A stretch of 40,049 nt of DNA from Methanobacteriota archaeon (GCA_002726495.1 PBTH01000054.1:1-40049); one strand, 5' to 3'. Counted from the first letter of the stretch, positions 15,471 through 23,454 are shown. Notes: a model not told the origin generated them from the sequence alone. Numbers and translations are program-made.

Positions 15471-16775
15471 TCCATTCTTCTTGAATCGGACAGCAATACT
15501 TCAGTACAATCTCATTTTGACGAGTTAACATTCCGAACAACAATTCTCTTCTTGAGTGTGAGTCTTCTCTCGTTAGGATGGCTCATGATTATTGATGATG
15601 TTCTTCTCTTTCTTCTTGACCATCTTCAACCATGTAAAAGTGAGTGTCTCAATGTTTTCGACCCTGCACAATGGAGTGTTGTTCGCTGGTTATCTGCTAT
15701 CATCCTTGGAATCATGAGTGCATTACCTCTCATGGTTTTCCATATTCTTCAATTTTCCAAACCAGGACTCTTACCTAAGGAGTTCAAGGCCCTCAAACGT
15801 TGGACACTGAGTGGTGCGTTTGGCATTGTCCTTTCATCCGCAGTACTGATTTGGTGGGTCTTCCCCAAACTGTATGAATGGGGATATGAGCACCATACAT
15901 CTGTTAACCTCATTGCACAATATGATGCTTCAGAACTTCTCCTCTATGTATTCTTGAGTGTATGGGTGATGATGATATTCTCCTTTACTTGGCTGTCCTT
16001 GGCATTTCTCGGCAAAGGAAGAATGCTCAACACACAAACTGCGGAATTCTGGAGATGGCGTATCTATGGTTTTGGTACGCTTTTACTTCTCTTATCAATG
16101 CCCGAACAGAGTTCAGGCCTAGGACTTAGCCTGCTTATTCTCTATTGGACATCCTCAGAATTTGTTGGGTCATCGTGGTTAAAACAAGCTCCGAATGAAT
16201 TCGGTAATGCAGCAACACGACTTGACCATGAAGGTCGCAAACGCCGGTTGATGATTGCTGATTGTTCATGTCTTGGTGCCAATGCACATTATGGATCTGA
16301 AATCATTGAAGGTTACAGCATGATGCGCTTCTCAGGGATATGTACGAAGAAGAACGACCGCAACCGACTCATGGAACATGTCCTCAGTAACAGAATTACA
16401 GATGTCATCATCACCGGATGCGATAGCCGACCGTGTCCTGACCGCCTCCGCGAAAACTTTTCTCGACTCGGCACAAATTTGAGGGGATTGGACCTCATGA
16501 GATTGCAGAATATCAGACCGGGTTTGCCTCAACGGCCACAATTGGATTTGGAATGTGCCCTTGCAACTCTAGACGACCCGTTTCCATTGCATAGCACTCC
16601 ACAACGATTGAGTGAGTTCATGAATGAACATTCGGTTCTACCTTCAGAGATTTTGCTCACAAATCTAAATCCGAACGGATGGTCTAACTATGCCAACAAC
16701 AATTCACTTGTTGTCGCTATTGAATCCGAATCGGAACTTTGGAATCCAATGATGGCCATCCTTTCTCAAGAATGA
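15468..16775 (+). CDS. tatC: TatC translocase fused to a cysteine-rich HdrA/MvhD-like domain
   Basis: 435 residues. Residues 1 to about 235 match TatC: SHFDEL near the N-terminus (Glu19), PLMVFHILQFSKPGLLPKE in the cytoplasmic loop (Pro99-Gly100, Glu105) and about six helices. TatC binds the twin-arginine signal of folded proteins. The C-terminal 175 residues are not TatC. They carry ADCSCLGAN (Cys266, Cys268), GIC (Cys292) and VIITGCDSRPCPDRLRENF (Cys318, Cys323), ending LMRLQNIR. This pattern resembles the N-terminal Fe-S domain of heterodisulfide reductase HdrA, and more loosely MvhD. The domain would face the cytoplasm. The first outer loop also has Cys56 and Cys60. A frameshift joining two genes is unlikely because the frame is continuous. 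Confidence 0.8.
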   Translation: MSILLESDSNTSVQSHFDELTFRTTILFLSVSLLSLGWLMIIDDVLLFLLDHLQPCKSECLNVFDPAQWSVVRWLSAIILGIMSALPLMVFHILQFSKPGLLPKEFKALKRWTLSGAFGIVLSSAVLIWWVFPKLYEWGYEHHTSVNLIAQYDASELLLYVFLSVWVMMIFSFTWLSLAFLGKGRMLNTQTAEFWRWRIYGFGTLLLLLSMPEQSSGLGLSLLILYWTSSEFVGSSWLKQAPNEFGNAATRLDHEGRKRRLMIADCSCLGANAHYGSEIIEGYSMMRFSGICTKKNDRNRLMEHVLSNRITDVIITGCDSRPCPDRLRENFSRLGTNLRGLDLMRLQNIRPGLPQRPQLDLECALATLDDPFPLHSTPQRLSEFMNEHSVLPSEILLTNLNPNGWSNYANNNSLVVAIESESELWNPMMAILSQE

Positions 16776-16838
16776 TAATCGTTCAAACTACCATCAAGAA
16801 CGAAGAACGTTGAAACATAAGTTGTGCATCGCTGAACC

Positions 16839-18983
16839 ATGCAGCGGATGCTTACACTTGTCGCTGCGCTTGCCTTTCTGTCAATCGGAGCATGGAGCTT
16901 CGTCAATCAAGATGTAGTTGACAATTGGATTGTCGAACGGAGTTTATCATCTGAACATGAAGATGCGCCATTATTGGGTTTGCAGGAAAATGAAACATGG
17001 CTTGTATTGGTAGTAGATTTTGATTCAAACGAAGCCGCTAACGGTTGGGGTCCTAATGAAGCACAAAACCTACTCGGCCAAAGCGCATCGAATTATTTCC
17101 ATCAAGTGTCAGGCAATACGACAAATGTTGAACTTGTGATTCATCCAGAAGTAATCCGTGCAAACAATGAACTTGCATATTACGGAAGTGATTCTTCCGA
17201 TAGAGATGTCGATGAACAAGGAAATTTTATGCCTACTGAACTTGCAATGGAAGCGGTACAATCTGTTGCTAAAACGATTGATTGGGGGCCATTTGATTTG
17301 GATGATGACGGCACTGTAGACCGCCTTCTTATCTTGCATTCTACAAAGGGGCAAGAAGAAAATCCTTCTGTGAAAAATAGGATTTGGAGTCACTTCACAC
17401 ACTTTGACTCCCCCATCGATGTCGATGGAGAGCACACCGTTGGACACTATACAATGGCCAGTTTACAAACTGGAACCAGTGGTATCGGAACAATCCTTCA
17501 TGAAATGATGCACCAAATGGGGGCGGTGGACCTCTACCCAGTCCATGATAACGCCCAATCCCAGGCTTGGAATGGTGTTGGTGATTGGGATATCATGGCC
17601 AGTGGTAACTGGAACGGTGGTGGGCAATGGCCGGCACTACCAACTGGTCCTAGCATGGAATTGATTGATGCTGGACGCTCAATCCAATTGGATTTGACTT
17701 GGCCTGAACAAACATCCTCGCCTTGTATCGGACCAACGGTTGACCTGTTGGGGACGAGTGAGTCTGGCGATGTTTTGAAGATTCAAATCGGGGCCGAAGA
17801 GTATGTATTCATTGAGAAGCGGTCAAACTCAGGCTATGACAACCGCCTGCCTGGTCACGGGATATTGGTCACTTATCTTGACATCAATGCAGGTGATATT
17901 GATCAAAATGAAGTCAATACGAATCCTGATTTCCCGTATCTTATGGTCATCGAAGCAGACGGTGGCCAGGAACTTGTGGGTGGTAGTAACAGTGGTGAAG
18001 ATTCTGATGTCTTCACAAATGGAACACAATTTGGAGCTCAAGGTATAACCATAAAGAATCATGATGGAGTCTATGTTGATTGGACGGCTACAGTCAGTGG
18101 CGATAATGATTCAATCGTTTCATTCTCATCGGTTCATTGTTCACCGTCATTTGATGTTAATTTACCAGATTATAGCGCCACCATTTTACCAGGAGAGCAT
18201 GTACCCATTCAATTGAATCATGACCTAGCGTGCAACAGTAGCCTCATAGCGTCCGATGGCCGAATTGTCAATCTTGTTTTCAATGAAAATGCAACACAAA
18301 TTCATTCCCTTGAATTTGAGGGGCCTGGAATGACCAATTCTTTGACGATCATCGAAGGAAGTATTGAATGTGCAAATGATGCGAAATATGTGATAGAATA
18401 CCCAGTCCTCACCCTTAATCGGATACCTTTGGAATCACAATTCACGGCAGACATTTCATCATCAGAAAACGCTAAATTACGAATTCCTATTGAGTCAATA
18501 GGTAACAATACTCAACGTATTTCAGCAATGATTGACGGACCACTCGCACGCATTGCCGAAGGAAATGATGCAGTGATGCTTGAGAACGATGCTTTCTATG
18601 AATTGGAAATTACTCCAAACGGCTTGTTAAGCGATAACATGCTGGTTCGGGGTGAACTTATTCTTTACACGGAGGAAGGTGGGGAATGGACCATTACAAT
18701 CAATTTGAACGCTGGTGATAATGAAGAGACATTTCTAAGTGAGTTGCGGACACCAGGACGAGTTATTGGTGTAAGTGGGATTCTCATCGGTATTTATCTC
18801 ATGCTTGGTTTGTTGAGCCGAAAACAAAGTAAACCGATACAGCAAGATGAAAACGTAGAATACATCCAACCGGTTCAAATTCAGCCTCCAACTCCAGTCG
18901 CTGCAGATCCGTGGGGCAGACCAATTGATACAATGAGTGAGCACGAGTCATTGGGAACGTTGGATATTGAGAAATTTCCATGA
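16839..18983 (+). CDS. Secreted M6-family (immune inhibitor A-like) metalloprotease with C-terminal anchor
   Basis: 714 residues. A signal peptide covers about residues 3-22. The zinc site is His221-Glu222-x-x-His225 (LHEMMHQMG), followed by AVDLYPVHD and GVGDWDIMASGNWNGGG, the M6 peptidase signature whose Asp gives the third ligand and whose Met forms the Met-turn. Asp-rich loops may bind calcium. C-terminal beta domains follow, then one helix (about GRVIGVSGILIGIYLMLGLL) and a short cytoplasmic tail, so the protease is displayed on the cell surface. It likely degrades environmental proteins for uptake. The 3' end overlaps the convergent endA gene by 36 bases. Confidence 0.9.
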   Translation: MQRMLTLVAALAFLSIGAWSFVNQDVVDNWIVERSLSSEHEDAPLLGLQENETWLVLVVDFDSNEAANGWGPNEAQNLLGQSASNYFHQVSGNTTNVELVIHPEVIRANNELAYYGSDSSDRDVDEQGNFMPTELAMEAVQSVAKTIDWGPFDLDDDGTVDRLLILHSTKGQEENPSVKNRIWSHFTHFDSPIDVDGEHTVGHYTMASLQTGTSGIGTILHEMMHQMGAVDLYPVHDNAQSQAWNGVGDWDIMASGNWNGGGQWPALPTGPSMELIDAGRSIQLDLTWPEQTSSPCIGPTVDLLGTSESGDVLKIQIGAEEYVFIEKRSNSGYDNRLPGHGILVTYLDINAGDIDQNEVNTNPDFPYLMVIEADGGQELVGGSNSGEDSDVFTNGTQFGAQGITIKNHDGVYVDWTATVSGDNDSIVSFSSVHCSPSFDVNLPDYSATILPGEHVPIQLNHDLACNSSLIASDGRIVNLVFNENATQIHSLEFEGPGMTNSLTIIEGSIECANDAKYVIEYPVLTLNRIPLESQFTADISSSENAKLRIPIESIGNNTQRISAMIDGPLARIAEGNDAVMLENDAFYELEITPNGLLSDNMLVRGELILYTEEGGEWTITINLNAGDNEETFLSELRTPGRVIGVSGILIGIYLMLGLLSRKQSKPIQQDENVEYIQPVQIQPPTPVAADPWGRPIDTMSEHESLGTLDIEKFP

Positions 18984-20030
18984 GTTCTTCTCATCGATGC
19001 CACATAACCATCGTTTGTTAACGCCCTCTGCTAACCTCACCGATAGGCAAACACCTTCCCATGTATCTGCCGCAAGTTCAACGGGTTGAACCAACCATGG
19101 TGCATGTTCAGTGTCGATATCAGTTTCATAAGCCCGCCACTTACATCCGTATTTGAAACCCGGTCGTAACAGTAAACGTTGTCGAGCCAGTTGCGAATAA
19201 AGTGTGTTTGAGTCAACATCTTCTGAAAGGAATGAAAACTCTTCTTGGCGTAAAAACCTCCCAGATAAATGAGGAATTCCAAATGCTGGAAGGGGCCAAT
19301 TGTCTTCAATACCGATAAAATAACCTCCATTTGTAGCAACGGAATGAGCAAGACTTTGACCGAGTAATGTACGGGCAGATGCATCCAAATCTTGAACAAT
19401 GATTTGGTCGCCAGTTGGATGCTCATGTGACAATTTGTAGACCGTTACATCCATCTCATCATCCATTACACAGAGTTCAGGAAGATGGCCATGCTCCAAA
19501 ACGGCTACGACCCATTGTTGCAATTCATTCCAATCGATTGAATCATGAGTTCTTTGAACTCTGATTTGACTAAATCCCTTGTGCTTTTTCCATGACTCAT
19601 GTCGCTGCCACCTCACGGCCCATGTTGCATTTGGAAGAGAAGGAAATCGTTCTTCAAGATGGCATGCTGGAACGACAAGTTCACCGCCGTTCCTCATCAC
19701 GTCCATTACAATAACGTGAGACAAAACAGAACCATCTGAGGAAAGTTGGTCATCCAGCCAACCGGATTGTCCGGGCAGCGGTACATGACGGTACCAATGA
19801 GAAAACATCACCTCTTCTATTGTAAGAAGAATACCTCCATCTGCCGTGAGTTGGCCAAGGGCACTCTTCTGGTGGAGGCGCTGGGAAAGAGGAGAGGGAA
19901 TATACCACAATCCATCCATAGCAACAGGACAGGGGTGTGGGCTTGATGGAGGTGCATTTGCGGATAATGAAGAACCGAGTGGGCGGACAGAACGAACCCT
20001 TGGCGTGTATGTCCTTTCCTTACGCGCCAT
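18948..20030 (-). CDS. endA: tRNA-splicing endonuclease (two-unit archaeal type)
   Basis: 360 residues from the ATG at 20030; upstream in-frame ATGs at 20054 and 20069 are possible. The C-terminal domain shows the endonuclease signature RPGFKYGCKWRAYETDIDTEH. The catalytic triad of the family is placed at Tyr301, His309 and Lys339 (in EGVNKRWLC). The N-terminal half has an EndA-type helix-strand region (LTADGGILLTIEEVMFSHWY) without catalytic residues. The length (about twice a single unit) fits the alpha-2 dimeric architecture of euryarchaea. It cuts bulge-helix-bulge introns from pre-tRNA. An archease gene, which helps the ligase RtcB, lies about 2.1 kb away on the other strand. Confidence 0.9.
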   Translation of the reverse strand: MARKERTYTPRVRSVRPLGSSLSANAPPSSPHPCPVAMDGLWYIPSPLSQRLHQKSALGQLTADGGILLTIEEVMFSHWYRHVPLPGQSGWLDDQLSSDGSVLSHVIVMDVMRNGGELVVPACHLEERFPSLPNATWAVRWQRHESWKKHKGFSQIRVQRTHDSIDWNELQQWVVAVLEHGHLPELCVMDDEMDVTVYKLSHEHPTGDQIIVQDLDASARTLLGQSLAHSVATNGGYFIGIEDNWPLPAFGIPHLSGRFLRQEEFSFLSEDVDSNTLYSQLARQRLLLRPGFKYGCKWRAYETDIDTEHAPWLVQPVELAADTWEGVCLSVRLAEGVNKRWLCGIDEKNSWKFLNIQRSQ

Positions 20031-20126
20031 GATTCTCCGACAAACCGCCACCATTTGATTTCGTCGCATGGAACCGATTGTCCTATGTGCTACAACGGTT
20101 TGAGCAAAAATAAGCGGGGTGATGAC
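20031..20126. promoter_or_regulatory. Divergent intergenic region (endA / wHTH-TerB-like gene)
   Basis: About 96 bases between the chosen starts. GGGGTGATGAC lies directly before the ATG at 20127 and is a strong ribosome-binding site that decides that start over the longer frame. Promoters for both directions should lie here; no convincing TATA box was picked out by eye. Confidence 0.4.
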
Positions 20127-21080
20127 ATGGTAGACGGTTTCTTGGGAACACTCACAACCGAACAACGCTCACTCCTTCATTTGCTTAATCAGCGGCTTCC
20201 GAGCGGTGGTTGGGAAGCGCCCGCAGTACTCACACAAGCTGGCATTTCCGCTGCAGTTCACGTACAACGAAAGCACATTCCTCGCACGCTTAAGCGGATG
20301 GAAAAGCAAGGCATGCTCAATGTTGAGCAGCGTCATATACCGGGCGGGAAACAGCGTAAACGCGTATACACATTGACCGAGGCGGGTACTCAATGTGCTG
20401 AACAATTGCGTGACGAATACTTGGATAAAACAGTGACTTACGACGGGAATCAGGTCGTACTTCGTTCTTTGTGGACCGCTTCAAAACCGATTCTCGAATT
20501 GCTTTCCCACCTTGATGAAGGGCTCAATTATTATGATGATGCGCTTGTTTCACCGGTCTCAAATCCAGAAGGTATGGCTTCAATCGATGCACAATACGGT
20601 GAGGAATTGGTCCGAAGAATGTTCGCAAGAGCCTGGGAGGATGGAAAAATTACACGCGATGAGCAATCCTTGCTCAATGAGGCCGTTGAATTCTTGGGCA
20701 TGCATCCTGAACGAGCAAGAAGACTCTCAAACGAAGCAAGAAAGGGACTGAAAATTCCCCCTCCTGAAGAAGTATATTTTGATATGATCATGCAGGCACT
20801 TGATGATGGAGAAATCATGCAAGAAGAAGTAGCATTACTTGATACCTTCAGAATCGCATTTGGAATCGATTCAGTCACACATAATTCATTGTTGGAACGT
20901 GCTCGTAATATGCCGATTGTATCCGAGCATTTTCAAACCTATGCCGCAGCAGTAAAAACCGCATATAAGGACAAAATCATTACTATTGACGAGCATGCAA
21001 TCCTGAAAACTTTACGAGCACAGTTGAATATTTCAGAAACTGAACATGACCAAATCATGGGGGATTTGACAGAGGAATAA
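20127..21080 (+). CDS. Winged-helix protein with TerB-like C-terminal domains
   Basis: 317 residues from the ATG at 20127, chosen for its strong upstream GGGGTGA. Residues about 10-100 look like a MarR/PadR-type winged helix: a helical lead, HVQRKHIPRTLKRMEKQGMLNVEQRH and a wing ending RVYTLTEAG. The C-terminal part has repeated acidic helical units, such as ARAWEDGKITRDEQSLLNEAVEFLGM, ALDDGEIMQEEVALLDTFRIAFGI and AYKDKIITIDEHAILKTLRAQLNI. These match the TerB-like pattern (a D-G-x-I-x-x-x-E core). TerB domains are associated with metal sensing and membrane stress. It may be a regulator coupling a signal to DNA binding; the target is unknown. Confidence 0.6.
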   Translation: MVDGFLGTLTTEQRSLLHLLNQRLPSGGWEAPAVLTQAGISAAVHVQRKHIPRTLKRMEKQGMLNVEQRHIPGGKQRKRVYTLTEAGTQCAEQLRDEYLDKTVTYDGNQVVLRSLWTASKPILELLSHLDEGLNYYDDALVSPVSNPEGMASIDAQYGEELVRRMFARAWEDGKITRDEQSLLNEAVEFLGMHPERARRLSNEARKGLKIPPPEEVYFDMIMQALDDGEIMQEEVALLDTFRIAFGIDSVTHNSLLERARNMPIVSEHFQTYAAAVKTAYKDKIITIDEHAILKTLRAQLNISETEHDQIMGDLTEE

Positions 21081-21098
21081 ACCGCAGGAGATGATAGA

Positions 21099-22160
21099 AT
21101 GGGAATGACAGATGAAGAAGCGATACTCCACGATATACTATCGGATTTGAAGAAACATTTACGTTCAGAAGAACGCGCTAAAATTGTTCTGATTGGAGAT
21201 GTTATGATGGATTGTTACATCCATGGATATGCCAACAACCTCAATTCTAGAGCACCTGTTCCTGTACTTAGAGAAACCTCGCGGGAAGAAGATGTCGGAG
21301 CTGCAGCTCACGTAGCAAGAGGATTGAAATCCATGGGAATGACAAGCCACCTTTTTGGCGTTGTCGGGGATGATTCTGCCGGGCTGAGCATCATTGAATC
21401 ACTGGAAGCAGAGGGTGTATCAACAGACGGAATAGCGATTGTTGAGGACCGAATCACGACAGTGAAAACGAGAATGCTTGCATCGAGGGAATCCCTTATC
21501 CAGGAAGAACAACTGCTCCTTCGCTGGGATATTGAAGAAGATGCCCCCGTGCCTCTTGAAGCATCGGATGCACTGTATGAACAAGCAGTCACTGACCTTT
21601 CTGAAGCCGCTGCCCTCATCGTATCAGATTATGGTCAAGGTGTTGTCACTGACCAAGGTTCCGAACTTATTTTCAATAAAGCGAAGGATTTGAAAATACC
21701 AGTTATCGCAGACCCTAAACTTACTGGACTTCACCGAACTGAAGGGGTTGATTGGATATTGTTCCAGCACCAAGGGCTTGAATTGATGCGACGAAGAGTC
21801 GGGGCCGCAACGGGTGCTGAAGCAGCAGAGAAATTGATACAGCAGTACAACTGGAAGCATGTCGTCGTCCTATCCGGTGAAGCCGGTGTTACCATTTACT
21901 CGGCAGATGATGAAACAGTTCATGCCCCTTGCAGTCTTGTTGATTTGAGACAAATGATCGGGCTGATCGATGCTGCTGCTGTCGCCATCGCCTTCTCACT
22001 ATCAAGAAATCTTGATGTCAAATCAACTGCACTTCTCGCTAACGCCGCTTGTGAATGTATTCTTGCCGCTGAACGAACCGACTCCTTTGTTTTGAGTCGG
22101 GATGATCTCATACACCGTATTGGTGAACAAGTATGGAACTTGCAAGTGTCAAAACGATGA
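21099..22160 (+). CDS. PfkB-family carbohydrate kinase, HldE/RfaE-like, with altered active-site motif
   Basis: 353 residues; GGAGATGAT lies before the ATG. The N-terminus matches the heptose-7-phosphate kinase type: VLIGDVMMDCYIHGYANNLNSRAPVPVL, then VGAAAHVARGLKSMG and FGVVGDDSAG. The second family signature normally reads G-A-G-D, with the Asp as catalytic base and the glycines forming the anion hole. Here it reads G288-L-I-D291, so the Asp is kept but the glycine is lost. The first glycine of the sugar-site GG pair is also replaced (Val66-Gly67). Activity may be changed or lost. It lies between the TerB-like gene and archease in a co-directional cluster. The substrate is unknown. Confidence 0.75.
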   Translation: MGMTDEEAILHDILSDLKKHLRSEERAKIVLIGDVMMDCYIHGYANNLNSRAPVPVLRETSREEDVGAAAHVARGLKSMGMTSHLFGVVGDDSAGLSIIESLEAEGVSTDGIAIVEDRITTVKTRMLASRESLIQEEQLLLRWDIEEDAPVPLEASDALYEQAVTDLSEAAALIVSDYGQGVVTDQGSELIFNKAKDLKIPVIADPKLTGLHRTEGVDWILFQHQGLELMRRRVGAATGAEAAEKLIQQYNWKHVVVLSGEAGVTIYSADDETVHAPCSLVDLRQMIGLIDAAAVAIAFSLSRNLDVKSTALLANAACECILAAERTDSFVLSRDDLIHRIGEQVWNLQVSKR

Positions 22161-22172
22161 GGTTTTACAATG
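22158..22172 (+). promoter_or_regulatory. Fused stop codon/Shine-Dalgarno junction (TGAGG-N7-ATG)
   Basis: The TGA of the PfkB-like gene is followed by GG, giving TGAGGTTTTACA before the archease ATG, exactly 12 bases after the T of the stop. It fixes the archease start and suggests coupling. Confidence 0.75.
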
Positions 22173-22664
22173 AGCGCATGGCCATGGCCAACAACTGCTG
22201 ATGTAGCTCTGCGCGCATATGCTGCGTCATACTCAAGTTTGCTCATTGAGGCTGCTTTAGGCGTACAATCGCTTCTTGCATCCCCCGAAGGTCAGCAAAA
22301 GGCACCGGGTTGCATTAGACATTATGGAGAGTGGCGAGTTCAGTGTCAACATTCACCAGAAGACCGAAGCATGCTTCTCGTAACTTGGCTGGAAGAAATT
22401 CTGTATCGTCACGAAGTTCACGATCAGTGGTTTTTGGAAGGCGCCATGAAAATAGAAGAAGTCAACGGGGCACTAACTGCTGTGGCCCAAGTCACATGGG
22501 TGGTTGCAGATGAAGTGGAACGAGAATTGGAAATTAAAGCTGTGACAACACACCTACTGGCTGTCGATGAAGTCCAAGCTGGTGTAACTGTCCCCTCGCC
22601 CGATCCAGATGTTCCGGAATTTCAAGGCCCAGGATGGTACTGTGATGTCGTGTTTGACATATGA
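22170..22664 (+). CDS. Archease (RtcB RNA ligase activator)
   Basis: 164 residues, close to the usual archease length of about 140-160. The N-terminus PTTADVALRAYA replaces the family's H-T-A-D-x-x-x-x but keeps the metal-binding Asp. The middle has LLVTWLEEILYRHEVHDQWF, matching the L-L-x-x-W-L-x-E-L-L signature. The end has LEIKAVTTHLLAVDE and the terminal YCDVVFDI with the second metal-binding Asp. Archease helps guanylylate the tRNA ligase RtcB so that it can turn over. The tRNA-splicing endonuclease lies nearby on the opposite strand. RtcB itself is not in the window. The SRP RNA gene ends a few bases downstream on the other strand. Confidence 0.88.
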   Translation: MSAWPWPTTADVALRAYAASYSSLLIEAALGVQSLLASPEGQQKAPGCIRHYGEWRVQCQHSPEDRSMLLVTWLEEILYRHEVHDQWFLEGAMKIEEVNGALTAVAQVTWVVADEVERELEIKAVTTHLLAVDEVQAGVTVPSPDPDVPEFQGPGWYCDVVFDI

Positions 22665-22672
22665 GTGGGAAT

Positions 22673-22989
22673 CCTAGGGTGGACGCTCGTTCAACGAGGC
22701 CAAATCCGCAAGCTTCCTCCATCCCGACACCCCACAGCACCCATGGCTCCAGGTAGGGCTGCTCCGTTCCCGGCCTGACCTAATCCCCCGGCTATTCAGT
22801 TCCCGTTTCCTTCCGGAGACGGTTCATGACACCCGAGTCATGTGGGGGCGAGACATCAACGTCCGCCTACGGGAACCTTGAAGCCGCTCTCGCCGCCCCT
22901 AGGCGTTCAGTCCACCATAACGACGCTTTGTGGTACAGGGTACGCCGAGCTCCCCACCTATCCCATCGGGCCCTGCTGCCCAGCCTATA
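22673..22989 (-). ncRNA. ffs: Signal recognition particle RNA (archaeal 7S RNA)
   Basis: About 317 nt on the minus strand; ends estimated from pairing. The S-domain helix 8 is unmistakable at 22752-22780: GGTCAGG, a CCG-GGAA-CGG tetraloop hairpin, then GAGCAGCC, which form the SRP54-binding internal loop. Helix 6 with a second GGAA tetraloop (SRP19 site) is at 22803-22822. The Alu domain appears as GGTGGGGAGCTCGG followed by TACCCTGTACC (22932-22958). The terminal helix pairs TAGGCTGGGC (22978-22987) with GTCCACCCTA (22675-22684) with one mismatch. The RNA forms the core of the SRP ribonucleoprotein that targets nascent membrane and secreted proteins. It follows ccmE on the same strand after about 20 bases. 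Confidence 0.93.
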
Positions 22990-23020
22990 TGAAATCAGCG
23001 TCAAGCGCATTTACTCGGAT
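22990..23020 (-). promoter_or_regulatory. Probable SRP RNA promoter overlapping the ccmE stop codon
   Basis: The RNA should need strong transcription of its own, but only about 20 bases separate it from the ccmE stop. An AT-rich GAGTAAATG (minus strand, about 23008-23016), about 25 bases before the estimated RNA start, is the only TATA-like candidate and overlaps the stop codon. Alternatively the RNA is processed from a pyrD-ccmE transcript. Confidence 0.3.
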
Positions 23021-23454
23021 TGAGCTTCTTCTTCGTACTTTGAAGGACAAGATGTTTTGATTGTAGTTGCGTCCAATACATAGGCATCATCTTCGTACAG
23101 AAGAACGCCCTCAGCATAGACGGTTCTGTTGTCTCCCAAACCGTTGGATACCGATGCATCTGCATACCTAATCTGAAGCGTGAATGATTCACCCTCAAGA
23201 GTGAACATCATCGTGTTGTTGTCAATACTTCCGTCCAGAACCTCTCCTCTTACCGCGACTTCTTCTCCAATATGAGGATCAGGGTCGGACATCAATTCAT
23301 CCACAGTACGGGTTGGAACCGGTGCTTGAACGAGGAGGGTTGCAAGTAAACCAAGGGTGACAACGGCCCCGAGGACCATAATCCGGGTTCGCCTTGACCA
23401 CATGCTTGCCCCACCCAATACTCCTTTAGAAACCCTGTCAAGGAGAATCCGCAT
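23011..23454 (-). CDS. ccmE: CcmE-type heme chaperone, CxxxY variant
   Basis: 147 residues (130 if the ATG at 23403 is used). An N-terminal membrane anchor (RIMVLGAVVTLGLLATLLVQ) precedes an OB-fold domain with the family pattern IGEEVAVRGEVLDGSI, MFTLEGESFTLQIRY and VYAEGVLLYEDDAYVLDA. The C-terminal heme-binding motif is KTSCPSKY: Cys136-x-x-x-Tyr140. Classical CcmE uses His-x-x-x-Tyr; the Cys form is known from archaea and some bacteria (system I* cytochrome c maturation). It holds heme covalently outside the membrane and passes it to the synthase for c-type cytochromes. Its start overlaps the end of pyrD by 17 bases. Other Ccm genes are not in the window. Confidence 0.88.
   Translation of the reverse strand: MRILLDRVSKGVLGGASMWSRRTRIMVLGAVVTLGLLATLLVQAPVPTRTVDELMSDPDPHIGEEVAVRGEVLDGSIDNNTMMFTLEGESFTLQIRYADASVSNGLGDNRTVYAEGVLLYEDDAYVLDATTIKTSCPSKYEEEAQSE

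Noticed and set aside
22534..22740. Minus-strand ORF overlapping the archease gene and SRP RNA 3' end
   Set aside because: It is antisense to a clear archease gene and overlaps conserved SRP helices; no protein features.
22826..23060. Overlapping plus-strand ORFs of 65-72 codons
   Set aside because: They lie across the SRP RNA gene and the end of ccmE, have no ribosome-binding site and encode compositionally random peptides.
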